The notes beneath the pieces are model-generated. The model ran no database searches, was not told where the DNA came from, and was given only the letters and a program-made list of their open reading frames with translations. Below, in pieces: positions 51,849 through 61,068 of a stretch of 64,000 nucleotides of DNA; position 1 is the first letter of the stretch; each line of letters opens with the position of its first letter. Source of the stretch: Mucilaginibacter lacusdianchii (GTDB lineage Bacteria; Bacteroidota; Bacteroidia; Sphingobacteriales; Sphingobacteriaceae). The position numbers and the translations under genes are program-made. The DNA lies in contig NZ_WSRW01000002.1 of NCBI RefSeq assembly GCF_009770985.1, forward strand, positions 186,001 to 250,000, given 5' to 3'.

Positions 51849-52063
51849 CAATCTAATATACAACCTAATCTGTATGATTGTTCTGCATGGCGTGCTTGTC
51901 GACACAAAAGTTACAAGGCTGCAACTTCATCAACATTTATTTTTAAAGATTATAAATTGCGATTCTCTAAAAAGCATACCTTTTTAAAATTGTATAATAC
52001 CAAACCTAAATTATAATTTGCATTTACTTACAGTTCAAATACTGCCATATTGAATTATAAACC

Positions 52064-55000
52064 ATGAAAGTTGAAGACGTACAGGCCCAGGTGGCCCAGA
52101 TAGATACAAAACTACTTGAAATTGAATTACGTGCTGCGGTTAGCGGCGAGGTAAGGTTTGATAGCGGCAGCCGAGCGGCTTATGCAACCGATGGCTCCAA
52201 TTATCGACAAGTGCCCATTGGCGTAGTTATTCCAAAAACTCGCGACGATGTAATTAATACGGTAGCCATTTGCAATAAATACAAAGCCCCGGTATTGTCG
52301 AGAGGCGGCGGCACCAGTTTAGCGGGCCAGTGCTGCAATATTGCCGTTGTAATTGATATGACCAAGTACTTTAATGCCGTTTTGGAAGTGAATGCCGAAA
52401 AACGCCTGGCCAAAGTTGAACCGGGAGTAGTATTAGATGTTTTACGCAAACAGGCTGAGCAACACGGCATTACTTTTGGCCCCGACCCGGCCACACACAA
52501 CCGCTGCGCATTGGGCGGTATGCTGGGCAACAATTCGTGCGGTACGCACTCCATCATGGCGCAAAATGCCGGGCTGGGTTCACGCACGTCTGACAGTACC
52601 GAAAGACTCACCGTTATGACTTATGATGGCTTGATACTGGATGTAGGCCCGACGAGTGAAGATGAGTTGGAACAGATCATCAGCGAAGGCGGACGACGCG
52701 GTCAAATTTACCAAGGCCTTAAAAACATACGCGACAAGTATGCGGATCTTATCCGCCAAAAGTTCCCTAATATTCCACGCCGGGTATCAGGATATAATAT
52801 AGACGAGCTATTGCCCGAGAATGGCTTTAACGTAGCTAAGGCATTGGTAGGTACCGAAGGTACTTGTGTAACTATTTTAGACGCCACGCTAAAGCTTATT
52901 CCAAATCCTAAAAACCGCTCGCTATTGGTATTGGGCTATCCAAGCATATACGATGCAGGCCGGCACACTATGCTGTTACTGGGCACTAAGCCTATGGCAT
53001 TGGAGGGCATCGACCATAAATTGCTGGAATTTATGAACCGCAAAGGCCTGCATATTGAAAACCTTACTTTGTTGCCAAATGGCGGCGGTTGGCTGATGGT
53101 TGAATACCCTGGCGATAGCCAGGAAGATGCCAACAACAAGGCACGCGAGGTGATGGAGATACTAAGCCGGGAAGAAAATCCACCGGAGATGAGCTTGTTT
53201 ACCGATCCTGTGCAATCACAAAAACTTTGGCAAATCAGAAAATCTGGCTTGGGTGCTACAGCCTTTATACCGGGTATGAAAGATACCTGGGAGGGCTGGG
53301 AAGATGCGGCCGTGCGGCCTGAGCATATTGGCGAATACCTGAAAGATTTTAGAAAGCTTACTGATGAATATGAGTATGACGGTGCATTGTACGGTCACTT
53401 TGGTGATGGCTGTATGCACACCCGCCTGGATTTTGATTTTACTACGGATGAAGGCGTTGAAAAGTATCGCCGCTTTACGGTGGATGCAGCTAAACTGGTA
53501 CTAAAATATGGCGGTTCACTATCAGGCGAACATGGCGATGGCCAGTCGCGTGCCGATTTATTGGAGATGATGTTTGGTCCGGAATTGATGGTTGCCTTCC
53601 GCGAGTTCAAAGAAATTTGGGATCCTGAGTACAAGATGAATCCGGGCAAGGTAATTGAGCCTTATGGGCAAACAGCCAACCTTCGTATCAGCCCCAGTTA
53701 TAATCCACCGAAGGTTAAAACACATTTTAGCTTTCCGGAAGATCATGGCAGCTTTGCACATGCTACGCTTCGTTGCGTAGGCGTAGGCGAATGCCGTAAG
53801 CATGAAGGCGGCACCATGTGCCCCAGCTACATGGTAACCCGTGAAGAAGAACACTCGACCCGCGGCCGCGCTCACTTATTGTTTGAAATGCTGGAAGGTG
53901 ATGTCATCACAAAAGGTTGGCAAAGCGATGAGGTAAAAGAAGCACTGGATTTGTGCTTGGCTTGCAAAGGTTGTAAAAGCGACTGCCCGGTAAACGTAGA
54001 TATGGCTACTTACAAAGCTGAATTCTTATCCCACTATTATGAGAAGAAGCTTCGCCCCCGCTCGGCTTACGCCTTTGGCTGGATTTACTGGTGGACACGG
54101 CTGGCGTCGTTGGCACCCGAGGTAGCAAACTTTTTTACCCAAAACCCAGTAACATCCAAACTGGCAAAAAAGATAGCTGGTGTTACTCCTAAAAGAACAA
54201 TTCCAAAGTTTGCCAATTACAATTTTAGAGATTGGTTCTTTAATCAGTCCAAATTACAAACACAGGCAAAGCCTAAAGTAATTTTATGGGCCGATACCTT
54301 CAACAATTACTTTAAGCCCGAAACGCTGGTGGCTGGCAAAGACGTACTGGAAGCCGCTGGTTTCGAAGTTGTGGTTCCCAAACAGATTTTATGCTGTGGT
54401 CGTCCGCTTTATGACTTCGGTATGCTGAAAACGGCTAAGCGCTTATTGGTTGACATTTTGAATAGTCTACGAGAGGAAATACGTGCGGGTGTACCCATTG
54501 TAGGATTAGAACCGAGCTGTGTAGCTGTATTCAGAGATGAACTGGTGAATTTGCTGCCTGACGATGTAGATGCCCGTCTGTTAAAGCAGCAAGTTTTTAC
54601 CATTTCTGAGTTTTTAGATAAAAAAGCGCCCGACTTTATAATTCCCAAGCTGAGCAAAAAAGCTTTGGTTCATGTGCACTGCCATCATAAGGCCATCATG
54701 AAAACGCATTCTGATACGGAGGTTTTAAACAAATCTGGGCTGGATTACAAATACCTAGATTCAGGCTGTTGCGGCATGGCCGGCTACTTTGGGTATGAGG
54801 AAGGCTCGCATTATGAAGTGGGTTTAGCGGCTGGCGAGCGGGTACTGTTACCTGCCGTTAGAAATGCTGCCAAAGAAGACATTATCATTACCGATGGTTT
54901 CAGTTGCCGGGAGCAGATTGAACAAGGAACGGACCGGCATGCCCTGCACACTGCACAAGTGCTGCAAATGGCCTTAAAAGAGCAAGGTAAAGTATCTGCT

Positions 55001-55141
55001 ACCGCTTATCCGGAGAAGCCTTATGTAGAAAACAAACCAGTTATCCATGGTGCAAAACTAAAACGCTATGCCTTGTTGGGTGGAGCGTTAGTTGCCGCGA
55101 TTGGTGTTATAGTTGCTGTAAGCAAGGCAAGAAAAAGCTAG
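52064..55141 (+). CDS. Fused FAD/iron-sulfur dehydrogenase (D-lactate/glycolate dehydrogenase-like)
   Basis: 1025-residue fusion. The N-terminal PCMH-type FAD domain (about 35-260: VPIGVVIPKTRDD, SRGGGTSLAGQ) and an FAD-oxidase C-terminal region follow GlcD/Dld. Then come two Fe-S motifs (CVGVGECRKHEGGTMCP and CLACKGCKSDCP), and CCG-type cysteine domains like GlpC/heterodisulfide reductase (CCGRPL, CHHKAIMK, SGCCGMAGYFG). The last residues LKRYALLGGALVAAIGVIVAV form a membrane-anchor helix followed by a basic tail. It probably oxidises a 2-hydroxy acid such as D-lactate and feeds electrons to quinone. It stands alone. Confidence 0.88.
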   Translation: MKVEDVQAQVAQIDTKLLEIELRAAVSGEVRFDSGSRAAYATDGSNYRQVPIGVVIPKTRDDVINTVAICNKYKAPVLSRGGGTSLAGQCCNIAVVIDMTKYFNAVLEVNAEKRLAKVEPGVVLDVLRKQAEQHGITFGPDPATHNRCALGGMLGNNSCGTHSIMAQNAGLGSRTSDSTERLTVMTYDGLILDVGPTSEDELEQIISEGGRRGQIYQGLKNIRDKYADLIRQKFPNIPRRVSGYNIDELLPENGFNVAKALVGTEGTCVTILDATLKLIPNPKNRSLLVLGYPSIYDAGRHTMLLLGTKPMALEGIDHKLLEFMNRKGLHIENLTLLPNGGGWLMVEYPGDSQEDANNKAREVMEILSREENPPEMSLFTDPVQSQKLWQIRKSGLGATAFIPGMKDTWEGWEDAAVRPEHIGEYLKDFRKLTDEYEYDGALYGHFGDGCMHTRLDFDFTTDEGVEKYRRFTVDAAKLVLKYGGSLSGEHGDGQSRADLLEMMFGPELMVAFREFKEIWDPEYKMNPGKVIEPYGQTANLRISPSYNPPKVKTHFSFPEDHGSFAHATLRCVGVGECRKHEGGTMCPSYMVTREEEHSTRGRAHLLFEMLEGDVITKGWQSDEVKEALDLCLACKGCKSDCPVNVDMATYKAEFLSHYYEKKLRPRSAYAFGWIYWWTRLASLAPEVANFFTQNPVTSKLAKKIAGVTPKRTIPKFANYNFRDWFFNQSKLQTQAKPKVILWADTFNNYFKPETLVAGKDVLEAAGFEVVVPKQILCCGRPLYDFGMLKTAKRLLVDILNSLREEIRAGVPIVGLEPSCVAVFRDELVNLLPDDVDARLLKQQVFTISEFLDKKAPDFIIPKLSKKALVHVHCHHKAIMKTHSDTEVLNKSGLDYKYLDSGCCGMAGYFGYEEGSHYEVGLAAGERVLLPAVRNAAKEDIIITDGFSCREQIEQGTDRHALHTAQVLQMALKEQGKVSATAYPEKPYVENKPVIHGAKLKRYALLGGALVAAIGVIVAVSKARKS

Positions 55142-55163
55142 GCTTGCAGACGCTGAAGAAGGT

Positions 55164-55208
55164 AAAAAATAGAAAGCCTGATGTCGATTTATCTGGCTTT
55201 CTATTTTT
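55164..55208. terminator. Bidirectional terminator, FAD/Fe-S dehydrogenase / maf
   Basis: ATAGAAAGCC and GGCTTTCTAT arms with an extended partly paired loop (GAT/ATC), ending in TTTTT on the plus strand and a run of U on the minus. Confidence 0.8.
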
Positions 55209-55785
55209 ATAAAGTTTTAAGTCGCATCAGCTGCTGATATACTTTCTCGGTAGGTAATCCAACTACATTGGTATAAGATCCATTGATACGTTGTATACCG
55301 GTTACACCAACCCATTCCTGTATGCCGTATGCACCGGCTTTGTCTAAGGGCTGGTATTTATGCACATATGTAGTAATTTCCTCATCAGTTAACTTACGGA
55401 AGAAAACTTCTGACACATCGAAGAATTTATTGTACTCTCCCTTGTAGAAAATGCATACACCGGTTACAACCCTGTGCACCCGGCCAGACAATAGCTTTAA
55501 CATTTCTACCGCGTGCTCGGCTGATTCTGGCTTACCAAGTATCAGGTCGTCAATACAAACAATGGTGTCTGCAGTGAGCACTGCTTCATCACTTAAGGTA
55601 CCGTCGTAAGCTTTGGCTTTTTTTTCAGCAATGTAAACAGCTACTTCCTCAGGTATTAAACCTTCGGGATATGATTCATCTACTTCTTTTAGCACCACTT
55701 CAAAATCAATATCCATTTGCTGCAGCAGTTGCTGACGGCGCGGCGATTTTGAAGCTAAAATAATTGGAGGAATATTAGTGTTCAT
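55207..55785 (-). CDS. maf: Maf family nucleoside-triphosphate pyrophosphatase
   Basis: 192 residues. It opens IILASKSPRRQQLLQQM, the Maf substrate-binding loop, followed by DESYPEGL, ADTIVCIDDLILGKP and KAGAYGIQEW. It hydrolyses dTTP/UTP or modified nucleotides to monophosphates and may also affect division. Last gene of a long leftward run; kdsC lies 42 nt upstream. No odd features. Confidence 0.93.
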   Translation of the reverse strand: MNTNIPPIILASKSPRRQQLLQQMDIDFEVVLKEVDESYPEGLIPEEVAVYIAEKKAKAYDGTLSDEAVLTADTIVCIDDLILGKPESAEHAVEMLKLLSGRVHRVVTGVCIFYKGEYNKFFDVSEVFFRKLTDEEITTYVHKYQPLDKAGAYGIQEWVGVTGIQRINGSYTNVVGLPTEKVYQQLMRLKTL

Positions 55786-55827
55786 AAATTCTGTTGTTTG
55801 ATATTGCTTAGCCTACCAGCCAAATGG

Positions 55828-56340
55828 TTACCAGCTGTAAGCCTCGGCGCCCATCCATTTGCCTTGAATTTTAAGGGTTTTTTCAATCACATCACGCGCC
55901 GCACCCTGGCCACCGCCCAAAGGTGATATGTACTCACTAACTTCCTTAATTTCTTCTGCCGCATCGGCGGGGCATACCGGCAATCCCACCAGTTTCATCA
56001 CACCTAAATCGGGTATATCATCGCCCATATACATTACGTTCATGGGGCTTATGCCGCGCTCGTTAATGTATACCTTAAAAGTGTCGGTTTTGTCGCTGCA
56101 TCCCAAGTACACGTGCTGTATACCCAAGCTGTTTAAACGATGCATAGCAATTTTCGATCTGCTGCCCGATATGGCACAAACGTTATATCCTAACTTTACA
56201 GCCAGCTGCAAAGCGTAACCATCTTTGATGTTGAATGCACGGGTTTGCCCCCCCTGCTCGTTCACATAAACAGAGCCATCGGTCAAAACACCGTCTACAT
56301 CAAAAATGAATGTGGTAATATCTTTAAACTTATCAAACAA
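55828..56340 (-). CDS. kdsC: HAD-family KDO-8-phosphate phosphatase (KdsC)
   Basis: 170-residue C0-type HAD phosphatase that removes phosphate from 3-deoxy-D-manno-octulosonate 8-phosphate in LPS inner-core synthesis. The nucleophile motif FDVDGVLTDGS, CAISGSRS and GDDIPDLGVMKLVGLPVCPADA are all in place. The start is TTG at 56340: upstream in frame there is a stop (TAA) with no ATG, and MFDKFKD is the expected family N-terminus. It is cotranscribed with maf and iscX. Confidence 0.9.
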   Translation of the reverse strand: MFDKFKDITTFIFDVDGVLTDGSVYVNEQGGQTRAFNIKDGYALQLAVKLGYNVCAISGSRSKIAMHRLNSLGIQHVYLGCSDKTDTFKVYINERGISPMNVMYMGDDIPDLGVMKLVGLPVCPADAAEEIKEVSEYISPLGGGQGAARDVIEKTLKIQGKWMGAEAYSW

Positions 56341-56402
56341 GGTTTTGGATTTTATAAAAGGTTAAAGTTTAACAGGAATAAGATAATAAAGACAATGCTT
56401 TA

Positions 56403-56648
56403 TTATTGATTGTCACGCCATTCATACACCCAGGCCGACTGTATCTGCTCCAAGTGTCCTTCGTTGGCTTCTTCACGTGTACCGGCAAAATCTGGTAGGG
56501 TTAGCACCCATTCCAGCAAGTCGGTAAAACGGATACGGTAAATTTTTGATTCATCAAAATCATCGCCAAACTTTTCATACAAGCCCATGGCAATATCCTC
56601 GTAGTCGTTCCAGTAAATAGGTAAGGCAAATTTTTTATCGTTGCTCAT
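56403..56648 (-). CDS. iscX: Fe-S cluster assembly protein IscX
   Basis: 81-residue acidic protein. IYWNDYEDIAMGLYEKFGDD ... RFTDLLEWVLTLPDF ... ANEGHLEQIQSAWVYEWRD matches the IscX fold, a regulator or iron adaptor of the cysteine desulfurase IscS. The rest of the isc operon is not in the window; its usual companion, an ISC-type ferredoxin, is encoded 98 nt upstream on the same strand. Confidence 0.88.
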   Translation of the reverse strand: MSNDKKFALPIYWNDYEDIAMGLYEKFGDDFDESKIYRIRFTDLLEWVLTLPDFAGTREEANEGHLEQIQSAWVYEWRDNQ

Positions 56649-56746
56649 AAAGTGTTGTGAGTTATCTGTACTGAGTTATCGGGTTTAGTTCGTAAGCGTC
56701 AGAAAATTCTGACAACTAACAACACATAACCGACAACCAACCTATA

Positions 56747-57079
56747 TTAATGTCCTAAAAATTGTGACTGATCTGGGATGGTAACTTCAATATCGCCATC
56801 AATGACTACACACTGGCAGCCCAGGCGCGAATTGATGCGCGGATTTACCGCACGGTCAATGAAATCCTCTTCCTTGTCTGATATTTCCTGCAGGCTATCC
56901 ATACCCTTATTTACGTAGATATGGCAGGTACTGCAACCGCATACACCGCCGCAGTTGTGTTGCAATTCGATGCCGTTTTCCATGCAAACGTCCAGCACCG
57001 ACTCGCCTTCTGCTATCGGCAACTCCACCGTTTCGTGACCTGCCTCCTCAAAGTTGATTTTTACTTTAAAAATGTCCAT
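56747..57079 (-). CDS. ISC-type [2Fe-2S] ferredoxin
   Basis: 110 residues. The four cluster ligands are C43-x5-C49-x2-C52 and C88 (NCGGVCGCSTCH ... GCQC), with extra cysteines at 47 and 90. It resembles the adrenodoxin/Fdx type used in Fe-S assembly, consistent with iscX next to it. ATG 57079 is chosen; the in-frame TTG at 57106 lies within the preceding gene. A -7 box at 57085-57092 leaves almost no leader. Confidence 0.92.
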   Translation of the reverse strand: MDIFKVKINFEEAGHETVELPIAEGESVLDVCMENGIELQHNCGGVCGCSTCHIYVNKGMDSLQEISDKEEDFIDRAVNPRINSRLGCQCVVIDGDIEVTIPDQSQFLGH

Positions 57080-57084
57080 TTTGG

Positions 57085-57092
57085 CAAAAGTA
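57085..57092 (-). promoter_or_regulatory. Predicted -7 box for the ferredoxin gene
   Basis: Minus-strand TACTTTTG ends 5 nt before the ATG at 57079. The implied transcript would start at the start codon, giving a leaderless mRNA inside the operon. Confidence 0.5.
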
Positions 57093-57098
57093 ATAAAT

Positions 57099-57881
57099 TT
57101 ACGCAATGCTGGGTTTGTCGGTTCCCATTTTGATGATTGCCTGACTTAACATTTCATAAATCCGGCTCAACTCAGCATTATCTTTTAATAATGCCAAATG
57201 AGCGTCCATGGTTTTAACATCATTGCGAATAGCCGGTCCGGTTTGCACATCGGCCGGAAATTGCTGTTGTACTTTTTCGGCAGTTTCAAGTATGAGCGGC
57301 CGTAATAAATTAAAATCCAATTGATGCTGCGCCAGTAATTTCTGCGCGGTGTAATACAAATAGTTGGGAAAATTGCAGGCGAACACAGCAGACAGATGTA
57401 ATATACGGCGCTGCTCGGAATTAACCTCATACACATTATTGCTAATGGTTTGCGCCAATTCTTTCAATTGAGCGGTAATAGAAACATCACTCCCTTCAAT
57501 GCATAAAGGCACGGTTCTGAAATTTACCTCCCTGATTTTACTAAATGTTTGCAGCGGATAAAACACACCAGCGTTATGTGTGTGATTCAACAGGGTTTGC
57601 ATGGAAGTTGCCCCTGAGGTATGAACAGTTAGCTTTTGATATCCGGCTATTGCACCAGCCACTTCTTCAATGGCATCATCTTTTATGCTAATAATAAATA
57701 AATCAGTATCCGACGACAATTGCTGCAAGTTATCAATAGCCTCTGCCTTTACATGGTAGGCCAGTAAAGATGCATTCTGATAGTTAGGGCTATAAACCTG
57801 TTTAATATAATGACCTGCATTTTTCAACGCTGCCGCCATATGAGTGGCTACATTACCAGAGCCTATAATGGTAATTTTCAT
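57099..57881 (-). CDS. DUF2520 Rossmann-like protein
   Basis: 260 residues. The N-terminal Rossmann fold begins MKITIIGSGNVATHMAAALKNAGH (GxGxxA nucleotide motif), with LFIISIKDDAIEEVA and VHTSGATSMQTL following. The C-terminal half is helical DUF2520. It resembles F420/NADP-dependent oxidoreductases and pyrroline-carboxylate reductases; the substrate is unknown. Its ATG overlaps the PhyH stop by 4 nt (ATGA), so the two are translated together. Confidence 0.87.
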   Translation of the reverse strand: MKITIIGSGNVATHMAAALKNAGHYIKQVYSPNYQNASLLAYHVKAEAIDNLQQLSSDTDLFIISIKDDAIEEVAGAIAGYQKLTVHTSGATSMQTLLNHTHNAGVFYPLQTFSKIREVNFRTVPLCIEGSDVSITAQLKELAQTISNNVYEVNSEQRRILHLSAVFACNFPNYLYYTAQKLLAQHQLDFNLLRPLILETAEKVQQQFPADVQTGPAIRNDVKTMDAHLALLKDNAELSRIYEMLSQAIIKMGTDKPSIA

Positions 57882-58600
57882 GATAATCTATTACGTTCAG
57901 ACCACAACAACGGTCTAGGTAGTTCTTCATTACTAAATTCAACATGTATCACTCGCCTGCGCTTAGCACTGACAGTTCTGTTAGATGCATGTAATAACAG
58001 TGGACGCATTATCATGATGCCGCCTTTTGATACAGAACATACCTTTTCCTTTTCTTTGCTCCAATCTATAGTTTCCGGCCGATAGATGCCTTTTGCATGA
58101 GATTGAGGAATTACTTTTAAAGCTCCGTTGGTTTCGTCTGTATCATCCAAATGAATGCGCACTGTAAAGTTACCTTGCAAAATTGTTAATGGAGGCTGTA
58201 CGGCAAATTGGTTTTGCTTAACCGTCCATGGACCAAAACCAGAAACATCCGCTTTCTTATTAACCGATATGGTTAAATCCTGATGATAGGCTACAAACCA
58301 GTTCGATTTTTCCGGCTTATCAAAATAGATGGATTTTACCACAAAAAATTCGTCGCCAAACAACGTGTTTATGATGCCTTGCAGCTTTTGCGTTAATACC
58401 AAAGGCCCAATCTCTGGTACTTCTTTAAAAAATTGCCTAATGGCAAACAGATCATCCGTTTTTCGAAACGTAGCCTTAGAAGTATCCACCGCTTCTATTT
58501 GAGCTATCAAAGCCTCAACCTCCTCAAACGAAAAAACGTCAGGAATAACTGTAAAACCGTTATCCCTGACGTTCTCTTTATGAATTTGGAAGTCAAGCAT
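57878..58600 (-). CDS. Phytanoyl-CoA dioxygenase (PhyH)-family protein
   Basis: 240-residue cupin-fold Fe(II)/2-oxoglutarate oxygenase. The iron ligands are plausibly His and Asp of AYHQDLTIS and His of LLHASNRTVSAKRRRVIHVEF, with the downstream Arg for 2-oxoglutarate. The C-terminus ends PRPLLWSERNRLS. Substrate unknown. It overlaps the heme-lyase stop by 1 nt (TAATG) and DUF2520 by 4 nt, so it lies in the middle of a tightly packed leftward run. Confidence 0.87.
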   Translation of the reverse strand: MLDFQIHKENVRDNGFTVIPDVFSFEEVEALIAQIEAVDTSKATFRKTDDLFAIRQFFKEVPEIGPLVLTQKLQGIINTLFGDEFFVVKSIYFDKPEKSNWFVAYHQDLTISVNKKADVSGFGPWTVKQNQFAVQPPLTILQGNFTVRIHLDDTDETNGALKVIPQSHAKGIYRPETIDWSKEKEKVCSVSKGGIMIMRPLLLHASNRTVSAKRRRVIHVEFSNEELPRPLLWSERNRLS

Positions 58601-61062
58601 TAGCTAACCCTTAACTCTTTGTTTCTTCTAAATATCGACATTACGAAACCTATCACCATAATGATGGTTCCGGCCCAGAAAAAGTTGATGTAAGGGAACT
58701 CGATAGCCCGCATTACAATATAAGGCTTTTTGCTTTCTGGTTGTTGATATACCGTAATCTCAAATTTGTTTTGAGCAGGGATGACTTTTGTAAAACGAAT
58801 TTTTAAACCGGCATCATCTACTTTTTTGGCAAAGTCAAAGGCGTTACCGTCTTTAATCATAAACACCGGCTCGGCAGTATATTTGCGATCATGTGATACA
58901 ATCTCGAGTGTAGCACCCAACATTACATCATTGTTGCCCATGGGAATGTTCATGATTTTAGGGGCCTTATTTAAGCCACGCAATACCATGTATCCTTCAC
59001 GGAATGGAATAGTATCACCAATGCTCACTTCGTGCACAATCGCAGGGTCGTATTTCTTATCGTCGTTTGCTTCAGAATGCTCTTGAGCACCCATGCCACC
59101 GGCATCTTCCATTTCATCTTTAATAGGTGCGGCAGATACGTGAGTGTATAAATCGTGGAATAAATAGTGCTTAGTATCAGGTGACGAAACCAGTCCCATT
59201 TTAGCGTTGGCCTGCGAATTGGGCGTTAATATGAAGCTTTCAGTTAACTTGCCAGCTGCATCAAATTTTTGGTACTGTACTTCAAAATAATGATTAGGTG
59301 CAACTATAGAATCGCCTATATATGTCACTTTATATCCGCCCATATTTACTGGCTGATATTTATACAGCATAATGTTTTCTTTCACATCGGCTACTTTATC
59401 AAAACCTTGAACCTGTATAACGCCGCTTTCGTTGTTCGATACTACTTTACTGGTACCGGCAGCAATTAAAGCTCCTACCAGCAGCAATGCAAAACCAATA
59501 TGAGCTACGGCTGATCCGGCCAGTTTATACTTGCCTTTTAAGGAATCAGCCAAAATTTTTGCGTTAGCCAATACACCATAAACCGAACCGAACATCGCTA
59601 ATATAAATACAAACTTCAATTTGTAAATACCTGTCAGGAACACAATTGCAGCAGTAATAATAGCTGATACTACCAGGTAAACAATTGTGGTGATAAAGAA
59701 ACGGGTGGTATCTGTTTTTTTATATTTCAGGAACTGGGTAAAGCCCAAGAACAAGGTTATAATAAACGCAAAACCAGCCTGAAAAACATTGTATAACTGT
59801 ACCGGATTAGTTGGCGGTGCAATGTGTGTTTTAAACATGGCATTCCATACAGGTATGGAAGTTACCACTACCAGTTGCAAGCATGACAATCCTAAAAAGG
59901 CTGCTCCAACAAACATCCAAAACTCACGCGAATAAGTCTCTTCTTCTTTTTTGGTAATTGGCATTTCTTTGCGACGCCAAACCAGCAGCCAAACGGTAAT
60001 GGCAAAGAAAATCACCACATCAGCTACCAGGTGCCAAAACATACCCAAATCGGTAAAAGCATGCACAGAAGTTTCGCCCAGGATACCGCTACGGGTTAAG
60101 AACGAAGCATATAATACCAGCACAAAACTTAACAAAGTAAGAAAGGTGGCAGTAAAATAAGAGTGCCCGGTATTTTTGAAAACGATGAGTACGTGTACTG
60201 CTGCTATAAGCACTAGCCACGGAATCATAGATGCATTCTCTACCGGATCCCAAGCCCAAAAGCCACCAAAATTTAACGACTCATAAGCCCAGAATGAGCC
60301 CATGATAATACCAGTGCCCAATACCACTACAGCAAACAAGCCGTAAGATATAGCTGGTGCAACCCATTCGGTATAGCGTTTTTGCCACAAGCCGGCTACT
60401 GCATAAGCAAACGGTACCACCATTGATGCAAAACCTAAAAACAATGTAGGCGGGTGGATAACCATCCAGTAGTTTTGCAGCAAAGGGTTTAGCCCGTTGC
60501 CATCTTTGATATACTGCAGGTAATCCGGTCGACTAAAAATTGGCGCTTGTATTACTTCACGCAGTAAAATAAACGGCGAGCTACCTACGCGCTCACCTAA
60601 AATTACTACGCCCAACAGCATGGATGATAGCAGGGTTTGCGATAACATCACTACAGTCATGACCGCGTTTTCCCACGATTTAGCTTTCCAAACCAAGATG
60701 TTACCTAATACGGCTTGCCAGAAAGTCCATAGCCAAAAACTGCCCTCCTGCCCTTCCCAGTAACTGGAAATTATATAATACACCGGCAGCTTGCGCGAAG
60801 AGTGCGCCCAAGCATAATGAAATTCAAAAAGACTGTTATAAATAATATAAAACAGGCAGCAGCCTATAGCTACAACCGATGTAGTATTGATATAAAAAGC
60901 AATACGGCCTAGCCATTGCCAGGATTTATCGAGCTTGTTGGTTTGTGTAGTTGCAAAAAAGTAACTGATGGTTGAAAGCAGCGCGGTGCCAAATGATAGA
61001 ACAATAAAAAACTGTCCTAAATGCCCTGGCAATAGGTGCTCCCCTTTAAAAACTGTATCCAT
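58600..61062 (-). CDS. ccmF: Cytochrome c heme lyase, CcsA/CcmF fusion type
   Basis: 820-residue inner-membrane protein with about 15 hydrophobic segments. The WWD-family heme-handling motif is FWAWDPVENASMIPWL, and MVIHPPTLFLGF holds one of the conserved histidines. Between the transmembrane core and the final helix is a large periplasmic region (about residues 540-790). It attaches heme to apocytochrome c, working with CcmE and CcmC encoded upstream. The next gene upstream on the strand, ccmE, is 6 nt away. Confidence 0.93.
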   Translation of the reverse strand: MDTVFKGEHLLPGHLGQFFIVLSFGTALLSTISYFFATTQTNKLDKSWQWLGRIAFYINTTSVVAIGCCLFYIIYNSLFEFHYAWAHSSRKLPVYYIISSYWEGQEGSFWLWTFWQAVLGNILVWKAKSWENAVMTVVMLSQTLLSSMLLGVVILGERVGSSPFILLREVIQAPIFSRPDYLQYIKDGNGLNPLLQNYWMVIHPPTLFLGFASMVVPFAYAVAGLWQKRYTEWVAPAISYGLFAVVVLGTGIIMGSFWAYESLNFGGFWAWDPVENASMIPWLVLIAAVHVLIVFKNTGHSYFTATFLTLLSFVLVLYASFLTRSGILGETSVHAFTDLGMFWHLVADVVIFFAITVWLLVWRRKEMPITKKEEETYSREFWMFVGAAFLGLSCLQLVVVTSIPVWNAMFKTHIAPPTNPVQLYNVFQAGFAFIITLFLGFTQFLKYKKTDTTRFFITTIVYLVVSAIITAAIVFLTGIYKLKFVFILAMFGSVYGVLANAKILADSLKGKYKLAGSAVAHIGFALLLVGALIAAGTSKVVSNNESGVIQVQGFDKVADVKENIMLYKYQPVNMGGYKVTYIGDSIVAPNHYFEVQYQKFDAAGKLTESFILTPNSQANAKMGLVSSPDTKHYLFHDLYTHVSAAPIKDEMEDAGGMGAQEHSEANDDKKYDPAIVHEVSIGDTIPFREGYMVLRGLNKAPKIMNIPMGNNDVMLGATLEIVSHDRKYTAEPVFMIKDGNAFDFAKKVDDAGLKIRFTKVIPAQNKFEITVYQQPESKKPYIVMRAIEFPYINFFWAGTIIMVIGFVMSIFRRNKELRVS

Positions 61063-61068
61063 TAAAAT

